A stretch of DNA of 38,805 nucleotides, taken from the NCBI GenBank assembly GCA_049274895.1, contig JBASTM010000006.1:1-38805 (forward strand), written 5' to 3'. The position numbers were made by a program, and so were the translations under genes. The notes under the pieces are model-generated. The model was not told the origin of the DNA and ran no database searches. It saw nothing but the letters and a program-made list of their open reading frames with translations. Source of the stretch: JACQLN01 sp049274895 (GTDB lineage: Bacteria > Patescibacteriota > Minisyncoccia > JACQLN01). This document shows positions 30,596-38,666 of the stretch, piece after piece. Each line of letters opens with the position of its first letter. Position 1 is the stretch's first letter.

Positions 30596-32248
30596 ATGGA
30601 TCTCGTTTCCAAGATCAAGGAGTTTTTTAAGGGTGAGGTTAGCGTCAGCGAGCTGGATTTGGAAAAATACAGCCGCGATGCCAGCTTGTTCAAAATCAGG
30701 CCGCAAATAGTTGTTTTTCCTAAAGATGTTGAAGATATAAAGGGTTTGGTTAAGTTTGTGTCCGACAATAAATCCAAGCAACCCAACCTCTCGCTCACGA
30801 TGCGCTCCGGCGGCACCGATATGACCGGCGGAGCTTTGTCGGAATCAATCGTGGTTGATGTTTCCAAACACATCAACCAATTCAAAGAAATCGGAGCGGA
30901 TTACGCCGTGGCGGAACCTGGCCTCTTTTATCGCGATTTTGAAAAGGAGACCTTAAAAAAGAATTTGCTCTTGCCCAGTTATCCGGCCTCGCGCGAAATT
31001 TGCGCCGTGGGCGGCATGGTGGCCAATAATGCCGGCGGCGAAAGAACTTTGCAATACGGAAAAACCATTGATTACGTTCCAGAACTCAAGGTTATTTTAC
31101 GGGATGGCCAGGAGTATACCGTTCAATCACTTAGCCCATCGGAGTTGGAGGAAAAAAAGAACGCCGGTGGTTTGGAGGGAGAAATCTACAACAAAATAAG
31201 TAATTTAGTAATTAGTAATTATGATTTGTTGCAAAAAGCCAAACCGCGCGTCAGTAAAAATTCTTCGGGCTATTACTTATGGGATGTGTATGACCCGGTT
31301 AAAAAAACTTTTGATTTAACCAAACTGTTAGTTGGTTCCCAGGGCACGCTAGGCGTGATTACAGAAATAAAATTCCGCCTGATAGAACCCAAAAAACATC
31401 GCCGCTTGCTGGTGATTTTCTTAAAAGATATGAAGTCGCTGGCCCAAATTACGCAGGCAATTTTGAAGTTTAAGCCGGAAAGTTTTGAATCCTACGACGA
31501 CCACACTTTTAAGGTGGCTATAAGGTTTTTGCCGGAACTGGCTCGAAAACTTAAAGGCGGTCTGATCCATCTGGGGTTTAATTTCTTACACGAATTTTGG
31601 CTGATATTCTTAAAAGGCATGCCTAAGATGGTGATGCTGGCCGAGTTCTCAGGCGAAACAGAAGAAGAGGTCTACCAAAAAGCTCGAGCCGCGGAAAAAT
31701 CACTAGAAAAATTTAGGTTAGACACTAAAATCTCCATGCCCGGCTACGACACCGAAAAATACTGGATTATTAGGCGCGAAAGTTTTAACCTTTTAAGGCA
31801 AAAAATAAAAAATCTGCGCGCTGCGCCTTTCATAGACGATATTATTGTAAAGCCCGACCATTTGCCCCAATTCTTGCCCCAGCTTTACGCTATTTTAGAT
31901 GCTTACCCCGTAATTTACACTATCGCCGGGCACGTGGGCGACGGCAATTTTCACATTATTCCTTTGATGGATTTGGCCGACCCTAAAGCCAAAAACTTGA
32001 TTGTCCAAATAAGCCGGAGAGTCTACGATTTGGTAATTAAGTTCGGCGGCTCGATGAGCGCCGAACACAACGACGGTTTGATTCGCGGGCCGTATCTAAA
32101 ACAGTTTTTCGGCCCGGAGGTTTACGGTCTTTTTGAAGAGGTCAAGAAAATTTTTGACCCCGCAGGCATATTCAACCCCGGTAAAAAAGTCGGCGCCCGG
32201 CTGGACTACTCTTTAAGTCATTTAGATTCCGCAAAAAAAGAAAGTTAA
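30596..32248 (+). CDS. FAD-linked oxidase / dehydrogenase (GlcD/D-lactate dehydrogenase type)
   Basis: This 550-residue protein has the PCMH FAD-binding fold: LTMRSGGTDMTGGAL (pyrophosphate loop, about 62-76), AVGGMVANNAGGERTLQYG and LVGSQGTLGVITEIKFRL (about 248). The C-terminal FAD-oxidase domain has AGHVGDGNFHIIP with metal-type His residues (about 447) and SAEHNDGLIRGPYL. It ends with the family closing motif FDPAGIFNPGKK. Members oxidise 2-hydroxy acids such as D-lactate or glycolate. The substrate and electron acceptor are not evident. The next gene starts 2 bases after its stop. Confidence 0.9.
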   Translation: MDLVSKIKEFFKGEVSVSELDLEKYSRDASLFKIRPQIVVFPKDVEDIKGLVKFVSDNKSKQPNLSLTMRSGGTDMTGGALSESIVVDVSKHINQFKEIGADYAVAEPGLFYRDFEKETLKKNLLLPSYPASREICAVGGMVANNAGGERTLQYGKTIDYVPELKVILRDGQEYTVQSLSPSELEEKKNAGGLEGEIYNKISNLVISNYDLLQKAKPRVSKNSSGYYLWDVYDPVKKTFDLTKLLVGSQGTLGVITEIKFRLIEPKKHRRLLVIFLKDMKSLAQITQAILKFKPESFESYDDHTFKVAIRFLPELARKLKGGLIHLGFNFLHEFWLIFLKGMPKMVMLAEFSGETEEEVYQKARAAEKSLEKFRLDTKISMPGYDTEKYWIIRRESFNLLRQKIKNLRAAPFIDDIIVKPDHLPQFLPQLYAILDAYPVIYTIAGHVGDGNFHIIPLMDLADPKAKNLIVQISRRVYDLVIKFGGSMSAEHNDGLIRGPYLKQFFGPEVYGLFEEVKKIFDPAGIFNPGKKVGARLDYSLSHLDSAKKES

Positions 32249-32250
32249 AT

Positions 32251-32937
32251 ATGATATCTCGGCCGCTTTTATTGATTATTTTTTTCTTCTTTGTAATTTC
32301 CAGCGTGCTGGTTAGTTATTTTGATTCGCAAAAAGTAAAAAATCTTTCCGAAGAAGAATATGTTGAAGCTGTCTTACAACAATTGGGTTATCCGCCTTAC
32401 AGTGCTGCTGGCCATACTTTTAAGCCGGTAGCCGGGGCAGTCTACCTGCCCGTTAGAAATTTTTACGAAAATCAAACAGTAAATCCTTTCGGGGTTTATA
32501 GAAGCAATCGGTTTTTGGGCTATCATTCGGGTGTGGATGTGGAGGTTGACTCGGGCGATATTAACCGGAAAGTGCCGGTCTATTCCATTTTTGAGGGCGA
32601 GGTTAAAGAGGTGGAACTGGCCAACGGTTATGGGGGAGTGGTGGCCGTAAAACACTCTTTTGGAGATATAGATCTAATAGGAATTTACGGCCATGTGCGG
32701 TTGTGGGATGTTAAGGCAAAAGTGGGGCAAAAAATCGGCGCCGGCGCAGTGATTGGTTATTTGGGAGCCGATTATTCCAGCGAAACTGATGGCGAAAGAA
32801 AACATCTTCACTTCGGCCTGTCGCGCCAAGAGAAAGTTGATATCAGAGGTTATGTGGAGGGCTTGGACGAACTTAAAAAAGATTGGATAAACCCGAGCGA
32901 GTTTCTGCGCCAACTCGGCGCCAAGGTGGTGGAATAG
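32251..32937 (+). CDS. M23 (LytM-type) peptidase, membrane-anchored
   Basis: This 228-residue protein has an N-terminal hydrophobic anchor (LLLIIFFFFVISSVLVSYF, about 6-24). The C-terminal M23 domain has LGYHSGVDVEVDSGD (first metal His and Asp, about 90-97), YGHVRLWDVKAKVGQKIGAG (about 149) and HLHFGLS (about 189), so the zinc ligands and catalytic His are intact. It should cut peptidoglycan cross-links or glycine-rich peptides outside the membrane. It follows the FAD oxidase by 2 bases. Confidence 0.9.
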   Translation: MISRPLLLIIFFFFVISSVLVSYFDSQKVKNLSEEEYVEAVLQQLGYPPYSAAGHTFKPVAGAVYLPVRNFYENQTVNPFGVYRSNRFLGYHSGVDVEVDSGDINRKVPVYSIFEGEVKEVELANGYGGVVAVKHSFGDIDLIGIYGHVRLWDVKAKVGQKIGAGAVIGYLGADYSSETDGERKHLHFGLSRQEKVDIRGYVEGLDELKKDWINPSEFLRQLGAKVVE

Positions 32938-32943
32938 GTTTAT

Positions 32944-33039
32944 AAAAAAGATGCTGTTTCGCTCGCCAGGGAGGGGATCTTAACCCTCCCTATTTTAATA
33001 AAACAATCCTCCCTGAGTTCGCTCAACAGTATCTTTTTT
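32944..33039. terminator. Bidirectional terminator with two alternative stems
   Basis: Between the convergent M23 and htrA genes, AAAAAAGAT-g-CTGTT (32944-32958) pairs with AACAG-t-ATCTTTTTT (33025-33039). CAGGGAGG (32967-32974) pairs either with CCTCCCTG (33008-33015) or, as GGGAGGG, with CCCTCCC (32984-32990). It terminates both directions. Confidence 0.8.
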
Positions 33040-33047
33040 AATCACAC

Positions 33048-34103
<1,056 letters not shown>

Positions 34104-34126
34104 TCCTTTATTTTACCATACTTTAT

Positions 34127-35926
34127 TTACATCCTTTCAGGCACTTCTATCCCCAATAGGTTCATCCCGCTTTTAATTATAATAGCCGCGGCTTCAACCA
34201 GCGCCAGTCGGCTTTTCTTGATTTCCTTCTCGGCTGAAAGTATGGGTATGGCTTCGTAGAAATGGTTAATTTTTTCGGCCAGTTTTAACAGGTATTCGGC
34301 CAGGCGGCTGGGTTCGTATCTGGCGGCGGCGTCTTCAAGGATTTCGGTAAAATGGACCAAATGACGCCAGAGCGCTTGCTCTTGTTTTTCTTTTAATAGA
34401 TCAAGGTCAATCGGCCCGACTGATGACTTAATCTTTGCCTTTCGCAAAACGCTTTTTAGGCGCGCGTAGGCATATTGGACGTAGGGCGCCGAGGCGCCTT
34501 TAAGATTGAGCATTTTGTTCCAGTCAAAAACAATGTCGCTTAAGCGATTTTGCGACATGTCAAAAAATTTTAGGCCGCCAATACCGACCACTTCGGCGAT
34601 TTTGTTTTTTTCCCCGGCACTAGACGCGCTTCGCGCGACAGTGCGGGGTTTCGCTTTTTTGGGCAAATTTGGGTTTAATTGATCTACTATTTTTCTTGCT
34701 CGGCGCACCGCTTCATCCAAAACATCGGCCAAGGGTATCAACTTGCCTTCGCGCGTGGCGAATTTTTTGCCGGTTGAATCCAAAACCATGCCGAATTTAA
34801 CGTGCACCAGATTTTCCTTCTTGGCGTAGCCCAGCATGGCCGCGGTTTTGAAAATCTGGTCAAAATAGAGAGTCTGCTGGTTGGCCACCACGATTAAAAT
34901 TTTAGCGGGCTGCCATTTTTGAACTCGGTATTTCATCTGGGCGAGGTCGCGGGTGGCATAGAGTGTGGCGCCGTCGGACTTTTGCAGCAACAGCGGTGGA
35001 GTGCCGTCTGGGAACTTAACCACCAGCGAACTATCCTGGCCGCGCTCGGCTATTTTTTTATTTACGGCATCGGCGATGACTTTTTTTAAGTAGGGCTCAA
35101 AAAAACTTTCGGCAAAAACCAAAGGTATTTTGACGCCGAGTTTTTTGTAAACTTTATCAAAGTCTTTGAAGGATTCTTTTCTAAACCAGGTCCAAATTTT
35201 TCTGTTTTCCTTGTGGCCTTGTTCCAGTTTCTTAAATTCTTTTTGAGCTTCCTCCTGTAAGGTCTCATCGCCTTCGGCCAGGTGGCTGAACCGGACGTAA
35301 AGGTTGAGCATCTCTTTGATGGGATTTTTCTTTATTTTTTTTGCGTCGCCCCATTTTTTGTAGGCGGCGATCAATGAACCGAACTGCGTGCCCCAGTCGC
35401 CGGGAAAACTCATGGCTAAAACCTTATAGCCCAAAAAAGAATGGATGTTTACCAAAGCTTGGCCGATGATGGTGGTGCGCAGGTGGTGCACGCCCATGGG
35501 TTTGGCGATGTTGGGGGAGGAGTACTCTATTATTATTGTTTCTTTCTTTTTGGCGCCGCGGCCGAACCTTTCCTTCTTTTTTAATATCTCTTTCAAGGCC
35601 GCGCCGAGATTTTTATTGTCCAGAAAGAAGTTTATAAACCCCGGCGGCGCGATTTCCGTGGTGATGCCGTTTTCCAGGCACCATTTTTCCAACTCCATAT
35701 CCACGGCGCGAGCGACGTCCAGGGGATTCCCCGGTACTAGACGCGCTTCGCGCGACAGTACGGGGTTTCGCTTTTTAAGTTCTTTGGCGAGAACCAAGGC
35801 AATATTGCTGGCGTAATCGCCGTGTTCGGCGTTTTCTGGAATATCAACCGAAAAATCCGGCACCTGTTTTAAGCCGAATTTTTTAGAGACGGTGGCTTGG
35901 AGTGCCTCTTTAATTTGAGAGCGCAT
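34127..35926 (-). CDS. argS: Arginyl-tRNA synthetase
   Basis: At 599 residues it has the additional N-terminal domain (about 1-105), the class I catalytic domain beginning IIEYSSPNIAKPMGVHHLRTTIIG (about 132-155), and the KMSK-region equivalent KKFATREGKLIPL (about 390). The helical anticodon-binding domain starts at APYVQYAYARLKSVL. The HIGH-type motif reads GVHH instead of the usual HVGH. Two palindromic insertions add residues: about 52-66 (RNPVLSREARLVPG, just before NPLDVA) and about 426-437 (PRTVARSASSAG, before EKNKIAEVVGIGG). A tRNA-Arg gene lies upstream on the same strand. Confidence 0.95.
   Translation of the reverse strand: MRSQIKEALQATVSKKFGLKQVPDFSVDIPENAEHGDYASNIALVLAKELKKRNPVLSREARLVPGNPLDVARAVDMELEKWCLENGITTEIAPPGFINFFLDNKNLGAALKEILKKKERFGRGAKKKETIIIEYSSPNIAKPMGVHHLRTTIIGQALVNIHSFLGYKVLAMSFPGDWGTQFGSLIAAYKKWGDAKKIKKNPIKEMLNLYVRFSHLAEGDETLQEEAQKEFKKLEQGHKENRKIWTWFRKESFKDFDKVYKKLGVKIPLVFAESFFEPYLKKVIADAVNKKIAERGQDSSLVVKFPDGTPPLLLQKSDGATLYATRDLAQMKYRVQKWQPAKILIVVANQQTLYFDQIFKTAAMLGYAKKENLVHVKFGMVLDSTGKKFATREGKLIPLADVLDEAVRRARKIVDQLNPNLPKKAKPRTVARSASSAGEKNKIAEVVGIGGLKFFDMSQNRLSDIVFDWNKMLNLKGASAPYVQYAYARLKSVLRKAKIKSSVGPIDLDLLKEKQEQALWRHLVHFTEILEDAAARYEPSRLAEYLLKLAEKINHFYEAIPILSAEKEIKKSRLALVEAAAIIIKSGMNLLGIEVPERM
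34612..34659. repeat. 48-bp palindromic element inside argS, copy 1
   Basis: The hairpin runs from CCCCGGCACT to AGTGCGGGG with the inner stem CGCGC-ttc-GCGCG, followed by TTTCGCTTTTT. It is identical to copy 2 (35729-35776) except at two bases that pair with each other: C-G here, T-A there. It is read in argS as PRTVARSASSAG. Confidence 0.9.
35729..35776. repeat. 48-bp palindromic element inside argS, copy 2
   Basis: Same element as 34612-34659, with T-A in place of C-G at the seventh stem position. The argS reading frame crosses it in a different phase, giving RNPVLSREARLVPG. Codons for normal ArgRS sequence (LKK and NPLDVA) lie directly on both sides. Confidence 0.9.
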
Positions 35927-35972
35927 TATCGCTTAATTTTATCAATTCCGGCGCGTTCGGGCAAACCGCCAA

Positions 35973-35997
35973 AAAAGGCGGCCTTCGGCCGCCTTTT
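35973..35997 (-). terminator. Terminator after tRNA-Ala
   Basis: AAAAGGCGGCC-ttc-GGCCGCCTTTT is an 11-bp perfect hairpin with A/T flanks. On the minus strand it follows tRNA-Ala and precedes argS. Confidence 0.85.
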
Positions 35998-36029
35998 GTC
36001 ATATCCATTCTCTTTTTGATTAGTAAAAT

Positions 36030-36050
36030 CACAAAGGGTTACCCTTTGTG
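36030..36050. repeat. 21-bp palindrome near tRNA-Ala
   Basis: CACAAAGGGT-t-ACCCTTTGTG: perfect 10-base arms with one central base. Located between tRNA-Ala and its terminator hairpin. Confidence 0.7.
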
Positions 36051-36077
36051 GGAGATTTCTTGCGCGAAGTCGAAGAG

Positions 36078-36148
36078 TGGACCTACCGGGAATTGAACCC
36101 GGCCCTCCTCCATGCCATGGAGGCGTAATGCCGATTTACTATAGGCCC
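36078..36148 (-). tRNA. tRNA-Ala (anticodon GGC)
   Basis: This 71-base cloverleaf on the minus strand has acceptor GGGCCTA/TAGGTCC with the alanine-identity G3-U70 pair, and D arm GTAA/TTAC. The anticodon stem CCTCC/GGAGG carries loop ATGGCAT, giving anticodon GGC. The T arm is CCGGG-TTCAATT-CCCGG. CCA is not encoded. Its 5' end is only 6 bases from the stop of the DUF2283-like gene, so it may be processed from a mixed transcript. Confidence 0.95.
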
Positions 36149-36154
36149 GTTGCG

Positions 36155-36400
36155 TTATTTAGAAACCGAAACCGGGATTCCTTTATTATTAGTAATAAAT
36201 TCTCTACGAACCAGATTATCGGCTCTTTTAATAAAATTTGTAGCATCCAAGATTTCGAATAAAACAGGAGTATTATCTTCAGAGAAGTGTACTATCATAT
36301 TGCCGATTTCTTCGGCGAAGTCGATCGGCTTAGCCGAAACCTCCCAACTTAAGACGTCGGAATCGGGTTCGTAGTTAAGTTTTATTTTATTTTTTTTCAT
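36155..36400 (-). CDS. DUF2283-family small protein
   Basis: This 81-residue protein has the DUF2283 pattern: IKLNYEPDSDVLSWEVSAKP, then AEEIGNMIVHFSEDNTPVLFEILDAT, a compact beta domain. Such genes commonly sit beside DUF4258 genes as a two-gene unit that looks like a toxin-antitoxin pair; function is not established. It overlaps the upstream DUF4258-like gene by 14 bases. Confidence 0.85.
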   Translation of the reverse strand: MKKNKIKLNYEPDSDVLSWEVSAKPIDFAEEIGNMIVHFSEDNTPVLFEILDATNFIKRADNLVRREFITNNKGIPVSVSK

Positions 36401-36641
36401 ATTGTTTTTTTCTACCGGGGTAGAAAGTTATAATCTTTATAGCATCATTTTCCTTTTTATAAACTACTCTCAAGACATGGGTTCTGTCAACTGAAATTTG
36501 CCCGATCAATAATGGACTTCTGGAGTGGTCAACCAAGTCCGGTTTGGTTACTGCTTCTACAACCTTCTTTTTTAGAACCGAAAACTTATGATTTCTTAAT
36601 ACTTTGAATTTCTCCAGAGCATGTTTGGTAAAAATTACCAT
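36387..36641 (-). CDS. DUF4258-family small protein
   Basis: This 84-residue protein begins FTKHALEKFKVLRNHKFSVLKKKVVEAVTKP, the H-A-x-x-K helix of DUF4258, and ends with strands HVLRVVYKKENDAIKIITFYPG. The fold resembles RelE-type proteins. The gene order DUF4258 then DUF2283 with a 14-base overlap supports a functional pair. It starts 6 bases after the DUF5652-like gene. Confidence 0.82.
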   Translation of the reverse strand: MVIFTKHALEKFKVLRNHKFSVLKKKVVEAVTKPDLVDHSRSPLLIGQISVDRTHVLRVVYKKENDAIKIITFYPGRKKQYEKK

Positions 36642-36647
36642 GTAGTA

Positions 36648-36884
36648 TTACAGTTTTTTCTTCTTGCTGAAAATGTAAATATAGAGAATCTCCAGAATAC
36701 CAAGCGTGTTGATTAACAGCAAGGCGATAAACCAAGGCTTGCTGTTTTGGTGCGCGGCCCGCCACAGGCCGCGGCCTTTCCAGTAGATAGACCAGATTAT
36801 AAACACTATCAATAAAATACCTCCAACCACTATGCCTAAAATGCTTAACGGCAGAGCCCAATGACTTAGATAATTTTCCCACAT
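36648..36884 (-). CDS. DUF5652-like small membrane protein
   Basis: This 78-residue protein has two transmembrane helices (about 11-33 and 48-70). Between them lies KGRGLWRAAHQNSKPWFIALLLINTLGILEILYIY, the conserved block of DUF5652-type proteins seen in CPR genomes. The short Lys tail suggests the C-terminus is inside. Function unknown. It sits between tRNA-Arg and the DUF4258/DUF2283 pair. Confidence 0.8.
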   Translation of the reverse strand: MWENYLSHWALPLSILGIVVGGILLIVFIIWSIYWKGRGLWRAAHQNSKPWFIALLLINTLGILEILYIYIFSKKKKL

Positions 36885-36912
36885 GTTTTTTTATTTTTAA
36901 TTTTAATTCCGG

Positions 36913-36984
36913 TGCCCTCGCCAAGAATCGAACTTGGATCCGCACGTTAGGAGTGTGCTGTTCTATCCGTTGAACTACAAGGGC
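36913..36984 (-). tRNA. tRNA-Arg (anticodon CCT)
   Basis: This 72-base minus-strand cloverleaf has acceptor GCCCTTG/CGAGGGC and D arm GTTC/GAAC. The anticodon stem GCACA/CGTGC has one A-C mismatch next to the loop CTCCTAA, giving anticodon CCT. The T arm is CCAAG-TTCGATT-CTTGG. CCA is not encoded. It lies in the same minus-strand block as argS. Confidence 0.94.
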
Positions 36985-37045
36985 CCTCCGACTAGGAAAA
37001 TCATATCAAATCCGACCCTGCCTGACAAAAGTCCTGTCCCGCGAA

Positions 37046-37065
37046 CCTGCCTGCCGGCAGGCAGG
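37046..37065. repeat. 20-bp perfect palindrome
   Basis: CCTGCCTGCC and its exact complement with no spacer, between tRNA-Arg and the sigma factor gene. Confidence 0.85.
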
Positions 37066-37165
37066 GCTTTTAGCGAAGTGGAAGAAACTCCCTTGCATTT
37101 GAGGTCGTTATATAGTATAAAGAGGCACATAAACAATAAATAATAACTCATTTGTTTTTCTCCTG

Positions 37166-37789
37166 ATGGCTTATTTAGACCGTAATCACAAGCCGGAGAG
37201 ATGGGTGGATTCGGCTTTGGGCGCAACCAAGGACGAGGCCATCCTGGCTGCCTCTTTACGAAACCCCAACTTGTTTGGGGTTTTGGTGGATCGATATCAG
37301 GACGCTTTTATGCGCTCGGCTTTGAGGGTGGTCAAGACCCGCGAGGACGCCGAAGATATTGTTCAGGAAGCTTTCGCCAAAATCTATAAAAACGCCAAAA
37401 AGTTCAAAAAAAGAGAGGGTATAGAGTTTAAGAGCTGGGCTTACAAGGTTTTGGTCAACACCTCGTACACTTTTTACCAGCGTATAAAAAAGAAACAGGC
37501 GGTTTCCATGGAGTTTTTTGAAACCTACAAATACGACATTATAGACGAAAAAAACAACCTCAAAACCGATCTGGAAACCAAAGAGATAATAGCGAAGGTT
37601 CTATTAGAGTTACCAGAAGAGCTTAAAAAGATAGTGGAGATGCACTACTTGCAGGATCAATCTTACGAAACCATCTCCAAAAATGAAAAACTGACGATTC
37701 CGGCCATAAAAATGCGGCTCTTTAGGGGCCGCAAGTTGATGAAAAAAACTTTGGAAAAGGGTGAACAGCCCACCATTGGCGATCAATAA
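37166..37789 (+). CDS. ECF-type RNA polymerase sigma factor
   Basis: This 207-residue protein has sigma region 2 at about 38-108 (VDRYQDAFMRSALRVV, EDAEDIVQEAFAKIYKN, FKSWAYKVLVNTSYTF) and region 4 at about 140-195 (LLELPEELKKIVEMHYLQD, then YETISKNEKLTIPAIKMRLFRGRKLM, a helix-turn-helix). The order and size fit ECF sigma factors. A possible membrane partner follows after 7 bases. No anti-sigma zinc motif is seen in the neighbour. Confidence 0.92.
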   Translation: MAYLDRNHKPERWVDSALGATKDEAILAASLRNPNLFGVLVDRYQDAFMRSALRVVKTREDAEDIVQEAFAKIYKNAKKFKKREGIEFKSWAYKVLVNTSYTFYQRIKKKQAVSMEFFETYKYDIIDEKNNLKTDLETKEIIAKVLLELPEELKKIVEMHYLQDQSYETISKNEKLTIPAIKMRLFRGRKLMKKTLEKGEQPTIGDQ

Positions 37790-37796
37790 AATCTCT

Positions 37797-38150
37797 ATGA
37801 CCAATCAGCAGTTAAAAAACAAAATAATGCGCCGGGTTTACACAACTTGGCTTTGGAACAAATCCAAGCCGGTGATTTTTCTGCAGCTGCCTTTAATAAT
37901 TGTTTTCTTGGTGATCCAGCATGAATACGTGGCTTTTAAGGCGGTGGCTTCCAATACCTTTAATTCACTTTCGAGCCCCAGTAGCGTCTTTCACTACACA
38001 GTTTCCGCTTTTCAAAGCGCCGAGCCGTTGGTTGTTTTTCTGGCCGCGGCTATCGGGCTTTTCGCTATATTGGCCTTAAACAGCATCGCCAGAAACGTAA
38101 TCGCTTTGTCCAAAAAAGAAGTCCAGTTGCCGGCGCGGATAGACGAATAA
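37797..38150 (+). CDS. Small two-helix membrane protein downstream of the sigma factor
   Basis: This 117-residue protein starts at the ATG at 37797. A basic N-terminal helix (about 1-25) is followed by two transmembrane helices (about 26-43 and 77-97) separated by a Ser/Phe/Asn-rich stretch of about 30 residues predicted outside. Transmembrane anti-sigma factors occupy this genomic position, but no known anti-sigma domain is visible, so that role is only a possibility. Confidence 0.65.
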   Translation: MTNQQLKNKIMRRVYTTWLWNKSKPVIFLQLPLIIVFLVIQHEYVAFKAVASNTFNSLSSPSSVFHYTVSAFQSAEPLVVFLAAAIGLFAILALNSIARNVIALSKKEVQLPARIDE

Positions 38151-38175
38151 CCAAACACCTAAATCTTGGGTGAGT

Positions 38176-38281
38176 CCCGTTAGAGGCCGCGAGGAATCAC
38201 AATGATCCTCTGCCTCTAACGGGTTGAAGGTCGATTTTACAAGTTAGGATGAAAAGGCCCCCTTTCCAGGCGGGCTTTTTT
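38176..38281 (+). ncRNA. Structured intergenic RNA candidate with terminator-like end
   Basis: CCCGTTAGAGGC (38176-38187) pairs perfectly with GCCTCTAACGGG (38212-38223), and GAGGA pairs with TCCTC inside. About 30 bases later GGCCCCC and GGCGGGC form a weak hairpin before T7. It could be the terminator region of the upstream gene or a small RNA. Confidence 0.35.
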
Positions 38282-38299
38282 CGTGCTTAAATTAAAGTG

Positions 38300-38375
38300 C
38301 GACACCAATATACGAATGCATGCGAATGACGCGAATGGATTTTATTCGTAGATTCGCACGAATTTGTAAATTCGC
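38300..38375. repeat. CGAAT-rich inverted repeat
   Basis: The first half repeats GCGAAT/CGAATG units and the second half repeats ATTCGTA/ATTCGC, so the halves are complementary with interruptions. It ends just before the ATG at 38385. Confidence 0.45.
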
Positions 38376-38384
38376 ATCGCGCTT

Positions 38385-38660
38385 ATGGAATCTGACATCA
38401 AAGAATTATTGCGCAAAAATCTGGAGATTTCGGAACGAACCTTGCAGTTGGTTCAAAAAATGCACCGGGCCGTTTTATGGGCCAGATTTTTCACTCTGTT
38501 GAAGTGGATCATCATCGTCGGCGGGCTGGCTTGGGGGTATCTCGCCATCCAGCCGGTTTTACAAAAAGCGCTCGGTATCAGCCAGCAAATAGGCGATTTG
38601 CAAAAATCCCTGCCCTCGGGCGGCGGGTTGGATGGGATTTTGAAAAATTTCATCAAGTAA
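38385..38660 (+). CDS. Small single-pass membrane protein
   Basis: This 91-residue protein has an N-terminal Leu/Glu/Lys amphipathic helix (about 1-28), one transmembrane helix (about 34-56, LLKWIIIVGGLAWGYLAI) and a C-terminal helix with a Gly-rich turn (PSGGGLDG). No family recognised. No -10 box lies close by. Confidence 0.65.
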   Translation: MESDIKELLRKNLEISERTLQLVQKMHRAVLWARFFTLLKWIIIVGGLAWGYLAIQPVLQKALGISQQIGDLQKSLPSGGGLDGILKNFIK

Positions 38661-38666
38661 TTTTTT

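Noticed and set aside
34612..35776. Interpreting the argS repeats as a normal duplicated protein motif
   Set aside because: The DNA is nearly identical but is read in different frames, giving unrelated peptides, so selection acts on the nucleic acid and not on the peptide.
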